In this document: in pieces, positions 55,285 through 64,000 of the stretch
Layout: every line of letters begins with the position of its first letter
How positions within the stretch are numbered: the stretch's first letter is position 1
Assembly: GCF_900106955.1 (NCBI RefSeq)
Contig: NZ_FNNI01000006.1
Span: forward strand, 248,001 to 312,000
Reading direction: 5' to 3'
Source of the DNA: Aidingimonas halophila
GTDB lineage: Bacteria > Pseudomonadota > Gammaproteobacteria > Pseudomonadales > Halomonadaceae
DNA length: 64,000 nucleotides
Program-made: the position numbers and the translations under genes
Notes under the pieces: model-generated
Told to the model about the DNA's origin: nothing
Database searches by the model: none
What the model saw: the letters and a program-made list of their open reading frames with translations, nothing else

Positions 55285-56079
55285 ATGAAACATGAAAGCT
55301 TGAAGCACGGATATGATCTGTCTGGTCTCATTCGCGAGCGTGACGCAAGTTACTGGGAACCCCATGTATCTGCTGAACTGGCTAGCCAAGGATGGAGCCT
55401 GACGGATATCAAGGCGCATGTCGACCTGGAAGCGTGGCGAACGTTTGCCAGAGACCTGCCCCGCGACCCTTATGTCAACCGTCGTTGGAAACGAATGTCA
55501 TGGCTGAATCTGACCGACAACGATAACGTTGAAGTCATGGGTGAGTGCCCCATGGCACAAGGAGGCATGTTCAACGATGCCGAAAGCATGGCGGATAAAT
55601 TGCGCTACTACCCCGGTCTGACTGACGCGTTCGTTTCACGTAGCGATGTCAAGGCCTTCGTTCGGGCCTGGGCCAAGCTTTGGGGCATCGGCCCCCGCGA
55701 ACCGATCCTGATGCAAATCACGGGCGTGCGGGGCAAAGGCAAACTGGACCCGTTACAAGGCCAGGGCATTCATGCCGATGGTTGCAAATACCTGAGCATC
55801 CTCGTTCTGAACCGGGACAATGTCAGCGGGGGAAATAGCCATCTCTATGCCGACAAGGCCGGTACGCTGCCATTGATGAGCCGCGTGCTGGCGCCGGGAG
55901 AGATACTGCATATTCGGGATGACCAGTTGTTCCATAGCGCCGATGGGCTGGCTCAGCAGGATACCAGCACTCCATACGAGCGCTTCATCATTATCATCAA
56001 TAGCCGATTCGTGGATGGTTTCCAGAACCGTATGTTGCGCCGCCACTTTCCCGACGCGGTGCTCAACGACGTTTTCTGA
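55285..56079 (+). CDS. 2-oxoglutarate/Fe(II)-dependent dioxygenase (2OG-Fe_Oxy_2 type)
   Basis: 264 residues, soluble. Fe ligands fit His163-x-Asp165 (GQGIHADGCKYLSI) and distal His217 (DDQLFHSADG); Arg233 (TPYERFIIIIN) would bind 2-oxoglutarate. RDNVSGGNSHLY between them is the pattern of the PF10014 family, which includes L-isoleucine 4-hydroxylase and related free amino-acid hydroxylases. Residues 1-60 are a variable N-terminus. Likely hydroxylates a free amino acid or small metabolite; the substrate is not deducible, and no biosynthetic neighbours help. AAGAGG precedes the ATG. Monocistronic. Confidence 0.8.
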   Translation: MKHESLKHGYDLSGLIRERDASYWEPHVSAELASQGWSLTDIKAHVDLEAWRTFARDLPRDPYVNRRWKRMSWLNLTDNDNVEVMGECPMAQGGMFNDAESMADKLRYYPGLTDAFVSRSDVKAFVRAWAKLWGIGPREPILMQITGVRGKGKLDPLQGQGIHADGCKYLSILVLNRDNVSGGNSHLYADKAGTLPLMSRVLAPGEILHIRDDQLFHSADGLAQQDTSTPYERFIIIINSRFVDGFQNRMLRRHFPDAVLNDVF

Positions 56080-56118
56080 TCGCTATCCGTCACGATGAAC
56101 CGCACAGATAACGGCTAA

Positions 56119-56281
56119 GGAGGGCTATTAAAGCAGCGTCCGCATACGTCAGGGAAGCGAGAAGACGAACGAAGGAAGAGTAAAGAGGACGATGTCAAGA
56201 GGGAAGGAAAATACCAGGATGAAACAGCGGACAGGATGTCATGCAAGCCGGTCAACAAAGGGGCGTTGACCGGCTTTTTTT
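56119..56281 (+). ncRNA. Candidate CsrB/RsmZ-like CsrA-binding sRNA
   Basis: The 120 nt before a perfect terminator are purine-rich and hold nine GGA triplets: 56119, 56153, 56174, 56187, 56202, 56206, 56217, 56229 and 56234. Two are within CAGGATG (56215-56221, 56232-56238), the repeat of Escherichia coli CsrB, and one is exposed as GACA-GGA-TGTC (56230-56240), a 4-bp stem with a GGA loop. No good promoter or GacA site (TGTAAG-N6-CTTACA) was found upstream; TATTAA at 56126 is a weak -10. It could instead be just the dioxygenase 3' region. Confidence 0.42.
56245..56281 (+). terminator. Rho-independent terminator
   Basis: AAGCCGGTCAAC, 8-nt loop, GTTGACCGGCTT: a 12-bp perfect stem then seven T including the stem end. 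It faces the plus strand, 166 nt after the dioxygenase stop, and may also end the opposing yceI transcript. Confidence 0.92.
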
Positions 56282-56283
56282 CA

Positions 56284-56865
56284 TTACTGACGAATCCCTT
56301 CGAAGGTCACGTACAGTTCCAGTTCATGCATGACTTCCGGGAAATCACTCATGTCGATGCCGAAGTCGTCCAATGCCAGGGTGGTGGTACCTTCAAAACC
56401 TTCACGGTAATCCCCCCAGGGATCCTCTCCCCCACCAATGTGCTCGACATCCATGGTGATGGAGCGGGTTTCACCATGCAGGGTCAGGTCACCCTCCAGT
56501 TCACCTTCACCCTCGCCTGTACTGGTAAAGCCGGTCGAGCGGAATGTCGCTTCGGGATATTCACCGGCATTCAGGAAATCATCGCTGAGAATATGCTTGT
56601 CACGCTCGCCATGGTTCGTGTTGAGGCTGTCCACATCAACGTCGATACTCACCGAAGACGACTCGACATCATCCGGATCGTAACTGAACTCACCGGAGAA
56701 CTCCTCGAACGACCCGAGGATATAGGAATAGCCCAGATGGCTGATCTTGAACTGGATGAAGGCATGCTGACCTTCAGTATCGATCACATAATCGGCGGCC
56801 TGGGCCTGCGTCATCGCAGTCAACGTCACCGCTGTTACAGCGGCCAGGGCGGTTCTTTTCAACAT
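56284..56865 (-). CDS. yceI: YceI-family periplasmic lipid-binding protein
   Basis: About 193 residues. Signal peptide MLKRTALAAVTAVTLTAMTQAQA, then the YceI lipocalin-like barrel: YVIDTEGQHAFIQFKISHLGYSYILGSFEEFSGEF, GERDKHILSDDFLNAGEYPEATFRS and a C-terminal HELELYVTFEGIRQ. YceI proteins bind isoprenoid quinone-like chains. Cotranscribed with the cytochrome b561 gene upstream (64-nt gap), as in other bacteria. ATG 56865 has AAAGGAG upstream. Confidence 0.95.
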   Translation of the reverse strand: MLKRTALAAVTAVTLTAMTQAQAADYVIDTEGQHAFIQFKISHLGYSYILGSFEEFSGEFSYDPDDVESSSVSIDVDVDSLNTNHGERDKHILSDDFLNAGEYPEATFRSTGFTSTGEGEGELEGDLTLHGETRSITMDVEHIGGGEDPWGDYREGFEGTTTLALDDFGIDMSDFPEVMHELELYVTFEGIRQ

Positions 56866-56929
56866 GCGTTTTTCTCCTTTCCGAGGGGACACGGCTCAAC
56901 GAACCGAATCACGATTGCCGAAGCCGCAC

Positions 56930-57493
56930 TCAGTCCATTTTCCTGCGACTCGATGTTGGCGACAGCATCCGTATCAAGGTGTCATTCCGATCAATGAAAT
57001 GATGTTTCAGCGCTGCCAACATATGGCCGATGGCAAGCGCCATCAATATCAACGATGCATACCAGTGAACGATGCCGGCTAGCGTTGCCTGGTTGCGCAA
57101 TCCACTGATCACGGCAGGCACTTCGAACCAACCGAACACCTGAATACCGCTACCGTCGGCCGTGGAGATCAGGTAACCGCTCACCAACACCACCAGCATC
57201 AACACATAAAGTGCTATATGGCCCAAATGGGCTGCAATGCGCTCAAGACGATGTCCCTGGCTATGCGGTGTCGGCTGACAGGCTCGCCAGACCAGGCGCA
57301 GAATCGTGGCGCCGAACAGGATCATGCCAACGGAGCGATGCCACCAGGGGGCCAGATAGTACCAGTCGTCGTAGTACCCCAGACCGGTCATCCACCATCC
57401 CAGCGCAAACAGGCCGACAACGGCCACCGCACTGAGCCAGTGCAACAGAATGCTGGGAAGTCCCCATCCACCTGAGGTGTTACGCCACATCAT
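56930..57493 (-). CDS. yceJ: Cytochrome b561 family protein (YceJ-like)
   Basis: 187-residue inner-membrane di-heme protein with four helices; heme-ligand His in LLHWLSAVAV, WWHRSVGM, AHLGHIALYVLM and HWYASLILMALAIGHM. Likely passes electrons from quinol to superoxide or a periplasmic acceptor. Paired with yceI. AAGGAAACG precedes ATG. Confidence 0.92.
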   Translation of the reverse strand: MMWRNTSGGWGLPSILLHWLSAVAVVGLFALGWWMTGLGYYDDWYYLAPWWHRSVGMILFGATILRLVWRACQPTPHSQGHRLERIAAHLGHIALYVLMLVVLVSGYLISTADGSGIQVFGWFEVPAVISGLRNQATLAGIVHWYASLILMALAIGHMLAALKHHFIDRNDTLIRMLSPTSSRRKMD

Positions 57494-57578
57494 CGTTTCC
57501 TTAATCCAGTTGCGCTTCAGTCAGGTCATCCAGGGATACGAAAAGTATCGATGCCTTGGCCCGCCGTCTCACCCTGTT

Positions 57579-58265
57579 TCAATCAGAGGCGAGCGTTTCA
57601 AGCAGCAGTTGGGCCGCCGGCGCGCTCGATGCCGGATTCTGCCCGGTAATCAGCAATCCATCACGCACCTGGTATGGCGCAAAGTCCTCAGTGCTACGCG
57701 TATATAACGCCCCGGCCTCCTGCATGGCATCTTCCAGCAAGTGAGGGACCACGTCTGTCAGACCGACCGCCTGCTCCTCGCTGTTGCTAAAGCCCGTCGC
57801 ACGGCGGCCTGCCAGCAGCGCACCACCCTGTTTGCTACTGGCCTTCAGCAGTACGGTCGGCGCATGGCAAACCGCACCCACCGGTTTGTCGGCGGCCACA
57901 AAGGCATTGATCAGCCTCAGGGAGTCGGCATTATCCGTCAGATCCCAAAGTGGCCCATGGCCCCCGGGATAGAAAATGGCATCGAACCCGTCGGCCTCGA
58001 GGTCAGCCAGTGTGTGGGTGTTGGCCAACTGGAACTTGGCGTCTTCATCCGCCTCGAAACGGCGGGTAGCTTCCGTCAGCGCGTCGGGTTGAGTCGAATT
58101 GGGGTCCACCGGCGGTTGCCCTCCCTTGGGCGAGGCCAAGGTGATGTCAGCACCGGCATCCTTGAAGACGTAATAGGGTGCGGCAAATTCCTCGAGCCAG
58201 AATCCCGTCTTATGGCCCGTATCCCCCATACTGTCATGCGAGGTCAACACCATCAGAATCTTCAT
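57579..58265 (-). CDS. DJ-1/PfpI family protein (Hsp31/glyoxalase III-like)
   Basis: 228 residues. Nucleophile Cys in PVGAVCHAPTVLLKA and catalytic acid in GFWLEEFAAPYYVFKDAG; FYPGGHGPLWDL is typical of the Hsp31-like branch. Members have been described as glyoxalase III, deglycase or chaperone. Start ATG 58265 has GGAGGAG upstream; the longer frame is unneeded. Single gene downstream of metZ (65-nt gap). Confidence 0.9.
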   Translation of the reverse strand: MKILMVLTSHDSMGDTGHKTGFWLEEFAAPYYVFKDAGADITLASPKGGQPPVDPNSTQPDALTEATRRFEADEDAKFQLANTHTLADLEADGFDAIFYPGGHGPLWDLTDNADSLRLINAFVAADKPVGAVCHAPTVLLKASSKQGGALLAGRRATGFSNSEEQAVGLTDVVPHLLEDAMQEAGALYTRSTEDFAPYQVRDGLLITGQNPASSAPAAQLLLETLASD

Positions 58266-58329
58266 GTCGAACTCCTCCAACAGAAAGTGTCGTCTCACCA
58301 TTTCTTGAATGGCGGTTTACGACAAGGGT

Positions 58330-59529
58330 TCAAGGGGAACGCAGTGAATCCAGTCCCCGCGACAGGTCCGCCTTGAGATCATCGAGATCCTCGAGCCCAA
58401 CGGCAATACGGATCAAGCCCTCGCTGATCCCGGCAGCCGCCTTTTGCTCATCGGACAACCGACCGTGAGTGGTCGTGCCAGGATGCGTGATGGTCGTTTT
58501 GACGTCCCCCAGATTACCGGTTATCGACAGAATACGAGTCGCATCGATGACCGACCAGGCTGCCGTGCGCCCTCCGTCCACCTCGAAACCGAGTACGGCA
58601 CCATAGGCTTTCTGCTGCCGCCTTGCCAGTTCATGCTGAGGATGGTCGGGTAGCCCACAGTAATGCACCTTCCGTACCGCGGGGTGCGAATCAAGCCATT
58701 CCGCCATGAGCTGGGCATTTTCGCAATGCGCGTTCATACGCAGACGCAGTGTCTCCAGTCCCTTGGTGAATATCCAGGCATTGAAGGGGCTCAGGCAGGG
58801 ACCACAAGTTCGCACCACCCCGAACAGCGCCTCGAGCTCCTTGTCGGGCCCGACCACCGCGCCGCCGATCGCACGCCCTTGTCCATCGAGATATTTGGTC
58901 GCCGAATGGATGATCAGGTCGGCCCCCAGTTCGAGGGGACGTTGTAGTGCCGGTGTCAGGAAGCAATTGTCGATGGCCAGCCAGGCACCATGGCGGTGCG
59001 CGATATCTGCCAGTGCCGAGATATCGACGATCTCGGACAGGGGATTGGACGGCGTTTCGGCGAACAGCAGACGGGTCCGTGGCGTGATCGCCGCCTCCCA
59101 GGCCTCCAGGTTGGAGAGCTCGACATAATGGGTGGTAATACCAAATTTGCCCAGATACTTGTCGAAGAGGCTGACAGTCGAACCGAACAGCGAACGCGAC
59201 GCCACGATCTCGTCGCCCGCCTCCAGCAACGCCAGGACAGTGGAGAGAATCGCCGACATGCCGGAACTGGTGGCAATGCAGCGCTCTCCGCCTTCCATGG
59301 CAGCCAGGCGTTTCTGGAATGTGTCGACCGTCGGATTGGTGAAACGCGAGTAGACATTGCCCGCTTCCTCGCCACAGAACTTGCGCGCGGCTTCGGCGGC
59401 ACTGCCATACACGAAGCTCGAGGTGGGAAAAATCGGCTCCCCATGCTCCTGTTCGTGCGTGCGTACATGGCCGGTACGGATTGCCTGCGTTTCCAGCCCC
59501 CAGCCGCCGTTCTCCTCTTGATCACTCAT
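58330..59529 (-). CDS. metZ: O-succinylhomoserine sulfhydrylase
   Basis: PLP enzyme making homocysteine from O-succinylhomoserine and sulfide. About 399 residues: SSFVYGSAAEAARKFCGEEAGNVYSRFTNPT, PLP Lys in IIHSATKYLDGQGRAIGGAV and ITHPGTTTHGRLS. Start ATG 59529; a GTG at 59541 directly follows the purF stop. The purF-metZ pair is the pseudomonad arrangement. Confidence 0.95.
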   Translation of the reverse strand: MSDQEENGGWGLETQAIRTGHVRTHEQEHGEPIFPTSSFVYGSAAEAARKFCGEEAGNVYSRFTNPTVDTFQKRLAAMEGGERCIATSSGMSAILSTVLALLEAGDEIVASRSLFGSTVSLFDKYLGKFGITTHYVELSNLEAWEAAITPRTRLLFAETPSNPLSEIVDISALADIAHRHGAWLAIDNCFLTPALQRPLELGADLIIHSATKYLDGQGRAIGGAVVGPDKELEALFGVVRTCGPCLSPFNAWIFTKGLETLRLRMNAHCENAQLMAEWLDSHPAVRKVHYCGLPDHPQHELARRQQKAYGAVLGFEVDGGRTAAWSVIDATRILSITGNLGDVKTTITHPGTTTHGRLSDEQKAAAGISEGLIRIAVGLEDLDDLKADLSRGLDSLRSP

Positions 59530-59541
59530 GCCAGCCCCCAC

Positions 59542-61068
59542 TCATTCCACATCGAGATCGTCGTCCTGGTTGTGCATGCCCACCAACGCATGGTCCCCGG
59601 CACTCTGCCGTTCCTTGGCATCATCATTGCGAGCGCTCTCCAACGCATCCAGATAAGTATCGTCGATATCGCCGGTAATGTAGCGACCATCGAATACCGA
59701 ACAGTCGAACGACTCGATCGCCGGATTCACGACCCGGCACGCCGCTTTCAGATCCTCGAGTTCCTGATAGAAAATGTGATCGGCACCAATCAGTTCACCG
59801 ACTTCCGCCTCGCTGCGCCCATGAGCGATCAACTCGCTGGCCGCCGGCATATCGATACCATACACATTAGGGTAGCGTACCGGCGGTGCCGCCGAGGCGA
59901 AATACACCTTGTTGGCCCCGGCTTCCCGAGCCAGCTGAATGATCTGCTTGCAGGTGGTTCCACGCACGATGGAGTCGTCCACCAGCAGTACGTTCTTGCC
60001 CTGGAATTCGATGTCGATGGCATTGAGCTTTTGACGTACCGACTTCTTGCGCTGTGTCTGGCCGGGCATGATAAAGGTTCGACCGATATATCGGTTCTTC
60101 ATGAACCCTTCCCGATAGGTCACTCCCAGGTGCTGTGCCAGTTCCAGTGCCGAGGTACGGGACGTATCGGGGATGGGAATCACCACATCGATGTCGTGTT
60201 CCGGCCACTCACCGAGAATCCGGTCGCCAAGCTTGCGGCCCATTTGCATGCGGGTGCCGTACACATACGCACCGTCGAGGATCGAATCAGGACGAGCCAG
60301 GTAGACGTACTCGAAAATGCACGGCGCCAGTTGCGGATTATCCGTGCATTGTTGCGTATGGATTTCGCCATTGAGATCAACGAAGATTGCTTCCCCCGGT
60401 GCCAGATCACGATGCAACTCGAAACCGCCCACATCGAGAGCGACCGATTCGGATGCGATCATCACTTCCCGTTTCCCCTCGTGCTGGCGCGTGCCGAAGA
60501 CGACAGGACGGATGCCATGGGGATCACGAAATGCCACCATGCCGAACCCATTGATGATCGCTACCGCAGCATAACCGCCACGACAACGACGATAGACGCG
60601 ACGCACTGTATCGAAGACATCTTCGGGGTCCAGATGGTGCCCCTGCTTACCCAACTCATGGGCAAAGACGTTGAGCAATACCTCGGAATCCGAACTGGTA
60701 TTGATATGCCGGAGGTCCGTGGAGAACAACTCCTGTTTCAGTTGGTCGGAATTGGTCAGGTTGCCATTGTGTGCCAGCGCGATACCGTAAGGTGAGTTGA
60801 CATAGAACGGCTGCGATTCCGCCTCGCTCGACGAGCCGGCGGTCGGATAGCGCACATGACCGATGCCGAGATGCCCCTTGAGCCGGGTCATGTGACGCGT
60901 ATGAAAAACGTCACGTACCAATCCATTGCTCTTGCGCAAGAGAAAGCGACCCTCGTGCCAGGTCATCATTCCCGCGGCATCCTGTCCTCGATGTTGAAGA
61001 ACCGTCAGCGCATCGTACAGAGGCTGATTGACCGCCTGATTGGCCATAAGGCCCACGATACCGCACAT
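59542..61068 (-). CDS. purF: Amidophosphoribosyltransferase
   Basis: First enzyme of purine synthesis, PRPP + glutamine to phosphoribosylamine. 508 residues. Cys2 is the glutaminase nucleophile ([11 protein letters not shown]); PRPP motif [26 protein letters not shown]. The C-terminus is acidic. Follows cvpA after 97 nt that contain a perfect hairpin. Confidence 0.98.
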   Translation of the reverse strand: MCGIVGLMANQAVNQPLYDALTVLQHRGQDAAGMMTWHEGRFLLRKSNGLVRDVFHTRHMTRLKGHLGIGHVRYPTAGSSSEAESQPFYVNSPYGIALAHNGNLTNSDQLKQELFSTDLRHINTSSDSEVLLNVFAHELGKQGHHLDPEDVFDTVRRVYRRCRGGYAAVAIINGFGMVAFRDPHGIRPVVFGTRQHEGKREVMIASESVALDVGGFELHRDLAPGEAIFVDLNGEIHTQQCTDNPQLAPCIFEYVYLARPDSILDGAYVYGTRMQMGRKLGDRILGEWPEHDIDVVIPIPDTSRTSALELAQHLGVTYREGFMKNRYIGRTFIMPGQTQRKKSVRQKLNAIDIEFQGKNVLLVDDSIVRGTTCKQIIQLAREAGANKVYFASAAPPVRYPNVYGIDMPAASELIAHGRSEAEVGELIGADHIFYQELEDLKAACRVVNPAIESFDCSVFDGRYITGDIDDTYLDALESARNDDAKERQSAGDHALVGMHNQDDDLDVE

Positions 61069-61096
61069 TCCGACATACCTCGCTTGATGAAATGCC

Positions 61097-61117
61097 GATA
61101 CCGGTCAAACCGGTATC
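61097..61117 (-). other. Stem-loop between cvpA and purF
   Basis: GATACCGGT and ACCGGTATC are exact 9-nt complements with a 3-nt loop. There is no T-run on the minus strand; probably an intercistronic attenuator or processing site. No PurR-like box was seen in the gap. Confidence 0.6.
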
Positions 61118-61165
61118 CTTGATGATACTCATGATGACACCACTACGGTGAGAAACGCACGCCGT

Positions 61166-61726
61166 TCAACGCTCGGAATCCATCGCTTCGCTATCCGACT
61201 CATCGGGCTGGGTCAACTCACGCAGTTCCTCGGCACGCTCCGGATCCTGCTGTTCCCAGTCCCGGAGCTGGTCGAGTGACCAGTCACGAAGCCATTCGAG
61301 CGTAGGTCGCACTTCGGCTCGCTGCCAGGCTTCGAGCTGCGACAAGGGGGTAAGAGAGATGAGCACCGTTGCCAAGACCAGCACCACGGCTCCCCTGAGA
61401 ATTCCGAAGGCCGTTCCCGCTACACGGTTGAAAAACCCCATGCCAACCCATTCGACGGCCGCGTGAATCGCCCGGATCACAATGCCGCACAGCATGATCA
61501 CCACGAAGATCACGAGCACGAAGGCCAGTACCAGCCGCCCATCGGCGTGATCGATCATGCCGGTGAACATATCCGCCACGGGTTCGGCAAAAGCGCGGGC
61601 GGCAAGCAGTGCGATGACCCAGGCCGCCAACCCTAACCCTTCGCGTATCAGACCTCGCATGAAGCCGGCCAACATGGAGATGGCCAATACCGCCAGAAAG
61701 ACACCGTCAAGCCATGTCAGGGTCAT
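61166..61726 (-). CDS. cvpA: CvpA family membrane protein
   Basis: 186-residue inner-membrane protein with four helices (TWLDGVFLAVLAISMLAGFMRGLIREGLGLAAWVIALLAARAF at the start) and a charged acidic tail. Family members influence biofilm, colicin V production and envelope stress; molecular role unclear. Overlaps dedD by 4 nt and precedes purF, the conserved order. Confidence 0.95.
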   Translation of the reverse strand: MTLTWLDGVFLAVLAISMLAGFMRGLIREGLGLAAWVIALLAARAFAEPVADMFTGMIDHADGRLVLAFVLVIFVVIMLCGIVIRAIHAAVEWVGMGFFNRVAGTAFGILRGAVVLVLATVLISLTPLSQLEAWQRAEVRPTLEWLRDWSLDQLRDWEQQDPERAEELRELTQPDESDSEAMDSER

Positions 61727-62394
61727 CCATCCTCCCGAACCCGAACCAGAAGACCCTGGATGTTGACGCGCTCCTTGAGGTCATTCATGGCTTGCTCACC
61801 ATCCTCGGAACTGTCGAACGGACCGACATATACGCTCGTCAGATCGTCATCCCGCTCGCGCTGATACGTCGTGAACCCTTCCTCGCTCAGTTGCGACGCG
61901 AGCCCTTCGGCATTATCGATTTCCCGGAAGCTGCCTACCTGAACCGCCCACTGCCCGGGCTCGGCATCAGCCGTGGGAGCCGTCGTTTCCGGCTCTTGCT
62001 CGGCATCGCTGTCATCGGACTCCTCCGATTCCGAGGCGGCATCATCACTGTCGCCACCCTCTTCGGCATCACGCGCCAATTCGGCAATGGGATCGGTATC
62101 GGATGCCGTCGACGTAGACGCGCTCTCAGAATCGCTGTCGTCCTCGGTATCGGCGATATCCTCGGGAACGTCTTCGACGTTCGGCGCTTCGACCTCCTCA
62201 TCAGAAAGACTCTCGGGCGGTTGCGGATCATCGACCTCGGTCCGCTCGACATCGACAGGCTGGTCAATAGTCAGGACCGGTGTCTGTTCCGAATCCCGTG
62301 GAGCGGGGTCATCAAACAGCATCGGGATGAAGATCACACCCAATGCCACAATGATAATCGCGCCACTCAGGCGCTCACGCATGCCGTATTTCAT
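61723..62394 (-). CDS. dedD: DedD-like SPOR-domain cell division protein
   Basis: 223 residues: short cytoplasmic start, one transmembrane helix (LSGAIIIVALGVIFIPML), very acidic low-complexity linker rich in Asp/Glu/Ser (about 30-145), C-terminal SPOR domain (WAVQVGSFREIDNAEGLASQL...YVGPFDSSEDGEQA) that binds denuded septal peptidoglycan. Lies between folC and cvpA with 4-nt overlaps on both sides. Confidence 0.95.
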   Translation of the reverse strand: MKYGMRERLSGAIIIVALGVIFIPMLFDDPAPRDSEQTPVLTIDQPVDVERTEVDDPQPPESLSDEEVEAPNVEDVPEDIADTEDDSDSESASTSTASDTDPIAELARDAEEGGDSDDAASESEESDDSDAEQEPETTAPTADAEPGQWAVQVGSFREIDNAEGLASQLSEEGFTTYQRERDDDLTSVYVGPFDSSEDGEQAMNDLKERVNIQGLLVRVREDG

Positions 62395-63740
62395 CCCGTC
62401 CTCCCTGGAGGATCCGATCGCGACACCGCATCATCGGTGGCCATTTTTCCTATATCGGCACTCAGCACACCGGCAACGGTAAAAAAGGAACCACAGACCA
62501 ATACCTGGTCATCGGGACCAACCTGCGACATCAACCAGTCGGCCCCTTCCGACGGTGATGCGGCCTGGTACAGCACCCGGCATCCCGCTGCTTCCAGACG
62601 CGCCGACAACGCCGCCGCCGAACGTCCACGCTCTCCCTCGAGAGAGACGCTCACCCAGGCATCGATTACCGGGGACAGCACCTCGATGACGCCATCCGCA
62701 TCCTTGTCCTCGACCATCCCCAGCAGTGCAATACGTCGTCCCGGGCATGCCAACGCCGACAGGCGCGCAGCCACATGGCCAGCCGCATGCGGGTTGTGCG
62801 CCACATCCAGACACCAATGACCGAGCCACTGCATGCGTCCGGGTAAATGAACCGCGCTGAATGCCTGCCGACAACATTCATTGTCGAGCATGACATGGCA
62901 AAGGGAAAGGGATTGCAAGGCGGTGGCGGCATTGTCCAGTGGCAACTGCGGATCCGGCAAACCACGCAGTGTCAGGCGAGCTCCATCGGCGTGCCTTCCC
63001 CGCCAACACCACTCCCCTCCACTCGGCTCCCACGTCCAGTCGAATGCATTACCCAGGGCATATGCCTCGGCCTGCAATGCGTCAACGACCTCGTTCACGC
63101 TGTCCGGGAGATGTCGACTACCCAGCACGACAGGGCGCTGTTGCCTGATGATTCCGGCCTTTTCCCGGCCAATGACGTCCAGGTCATTACCCAGAAACGC
63201 GGCATGATCGTGAGCAACGGTGGTCACCACCGCCACATCGGCATCAATGATATTGACGGCATCCAGGCGGCCTCCCAACCCCACCTCGAGTACAGCCAGG
63301 TCAGGGCGAGTATCGGCAATCAGACACAAGGCCGACAGCGTACCGAACTCGAAATAGGTCAGGCTGACCGGTTCCGGATGGATGCGGGCGAGCTCCACGC
63401 GCTCGAATGCTTCGACGAGACTGGCATCGTCCACCTCGGTACCATCCAGCCGCACACGCTCGTTGTAGCGAACCAGGTGCGGTGACGTATAAGTCGCTGT
63501 GGACAGACCATGAGCGCGGGCCAGAGCTTCCAGCATGGCGACCGTCGAGCCCTTGCCATTGGTGCCTGCCACCGTGATGACGTGCTGGGCAAGCGAGCCA
63601 TCGTCCAATCCCATCCGTCGGCCCACTTCCGCCACACGTTCGAGGCCCAGATCGATACTCGTCGGATGCAGGCGCTCGATGCGTTGCAGCCATGACGCCA
63701 GCGACAACCTGGGAATCGACGATGTTCCGGATTCGCTCAT
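62391..63740 (-). CDS. folC: Bifunctional dihydrofolate/folylpolyglutamate synthase
   Basis: 449-residue Mur-ligase-like enzyme adding pteroate-glutamate and polyglutamate. Motifs ITVAGTNGKGSTVAMLEAL (P-loop), TSPHLVRYNERVRLDG, VLEVGLGGRLDAVN and DVAHNPHAAGHVA. Start ATG 63740 is 7 nt after the accD stop; the longer frame runs through accD. Confidence 0.97.
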   Translation of the reverse strand: MSESGTSSIPRLSLASWLQRIERLHPTSIDLGLERVAEVGRRMGLDDGSLAQHVITVAGTNGKGSTVAMLEALARAHGLSTATYTSPHLVRYNERVRLDGTEVDDASLVEAFERVELARIHPEPVSLTYFEFGTLSALCLIADTRPDLAVLEVGLGGRLDAVNIIDADVAVVTTVAHDHAAFLGNDLDVIGREKAGIIRQQRPVVLGSRHLPDSVNEVVDALQAEAYALGNAFDWTWEPSGGEWCWRGRHADGARLTLRGLPDPQLPLDNAATALQSLSLCHVMLDNECCRQAFSAVHLPGRMQWLGHWCLDVAHNPHAAGHVAARLSALACPGRRIALLGMVEDKDADGVIEVLSPVIDAWVSVSLEGERGRSAAALSARLEAAGCRVLYQAASPSEGADWLMSQVGPDDQVLVCGSFFTVAGVLSADIGKMATDDAVSRSDPPGRTG

Positions 63741-63747
63741 GACGATA

Positions 63748-64000
63748 TCACGAATGTGCCTGGCCACTGTCCTGCTCGTCGGACTCGGTCGCCTCCTGTT
63801 CGGCGACATCGACCAGATCGGGCTCCCATTCCTCCGGCAGGCCTCTGACCGGTAAGTTCGACAGCTTGCGTAGTACGCCGCCGACACGCTCACGCATTTC
63901 GCCGCGATGCACGATCATATCGACGGTTCCGTGCTCGAGCAGGAACTCACTGCGCTGGAACCCTTCCGGCAACTGTTCACGTACGGTCTGCTCGATCACC
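63748..64000 (-). CDS. accD: Acetyl-CoA carboxylase carboxyltransferase beta subunit, C-terminus only
   Basis: The minus frame is open from the window edge to TGA at 63748-63750. About 84 C-terminal residues include [32 protein letters not shown], the conserved AccD end, and an acidic variable tail. The zinc-finger N-terminus lies outside. The gene pairs with folC as in pseudomonads. Confidence 0.95.
   Translation of the reverse strand, partial: VIEQTVREQLPEGFQRSEFLLEHGTVDMIVHRGEMRERVGGVLRKLSNLPVRGLPEEWEPDLVDVAEQEATESDEQDSGQAHS

Noticed and set aside
56192-56268. A 25-codon basic open frame behind GAGGAC inside the GGA-rich segment
   Set aside because: Its stop falls within the terminator stem and the composition is explained by the purine-rich run; kept only as an alternative reading of the sRNA candidate.
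58990-60795. Plus-strand frame of 601 codons opposite metZ and purF
   Set aside because: Spans two conserved genes in antisense; an artefact of high GC and codon bias.

Overview
The window reads as the chromosome of a moderately high-GC gammaproteobacterium. The end-to-end set accD-folC-dedD-cvpA-purF-metZ at the right edge is the order known from Pseudomonas and Oceanospirillales. Acidic periplasmic proteins, a TctCBA tripartite transporter, LysE/ArgP and several c-di-GMP enzymes fit a halophile of the Halomonadaceae (Halomonas-like). That placement is inference; no rRNA or tRNA is present to confirm it. Nearly all of the window is protein coding and I saw no phage, insertion sequence or CRISPR array.

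Layout. 1-6158: a truncated chemotaxis receptor with a near-consensus FliA (sigma28) promoter, then two c-di-GMP proteins. 6217-18123: a minus-strand urea block, urtABCDE (urea ABC importer) running into ureD-A-B-C-E-F-G and a HupE/UreJ nickel permease. It is headed by a sigma54 promoter with upstream NtrC-type dyads and carries palindromic REP-like elements in three intercistronic gaps. 18472-25575: tctCBA diverges from an IclR-type regulator, response regulator, TctE-like kinase and solute-binding protein operon, with two palindromes between them. 25578-34598: cobA/SUMT, an NSS-family transporter, argO/argP, an MTH1187-type protein, cyclopropane fatty acid synthase, a PAS-GGDEF protein, and an HlyD + DUF2955 efflux pair with a SlyA-like operator inside its promoter.

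34729-41743: a three-gene SMC-kite-kleisin operon (MksBEF/Wadjet-like) whose 1623-residue ATPase departs from the Walker A and Walker B consensus and which has no nuclease gene beside it. It lies 63 nt behind gltBD (41807-47817). 47881-54934: an unknown membrane protein, phhB plus an aromatic aminotransferase, dadA, a MATE exporter and a GGDEF-EAL protein with a degenerate GGDEF. 55285-57493: a 2-oxoglutarate/Fe(II) dioxygenase of the amino-acid hydroxylase type, a GGA-rich terminator-ended intergenic segment that looks like a CsrA/RsmA-titrating RNA, then yceI and cytochrome b561. 57579-64000: a DJ-1/PfpI protein and the metZ-to-accD housekeeping set; accD runs off the edge.

How the genes work together. 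Urea uptake, hydrolysis and nickel supply are linked in one nitrogen-controlled transcription unit, and the ammonia made can be captured by GltBD, which is also here. Four proteins make, break or sense c-di-GMP. Both substrate-binding protein genes that lead a transporter operon (urtA, tctC) are followed by strong stem-loops before the permease genes, as expected for unequal subunit dosage.
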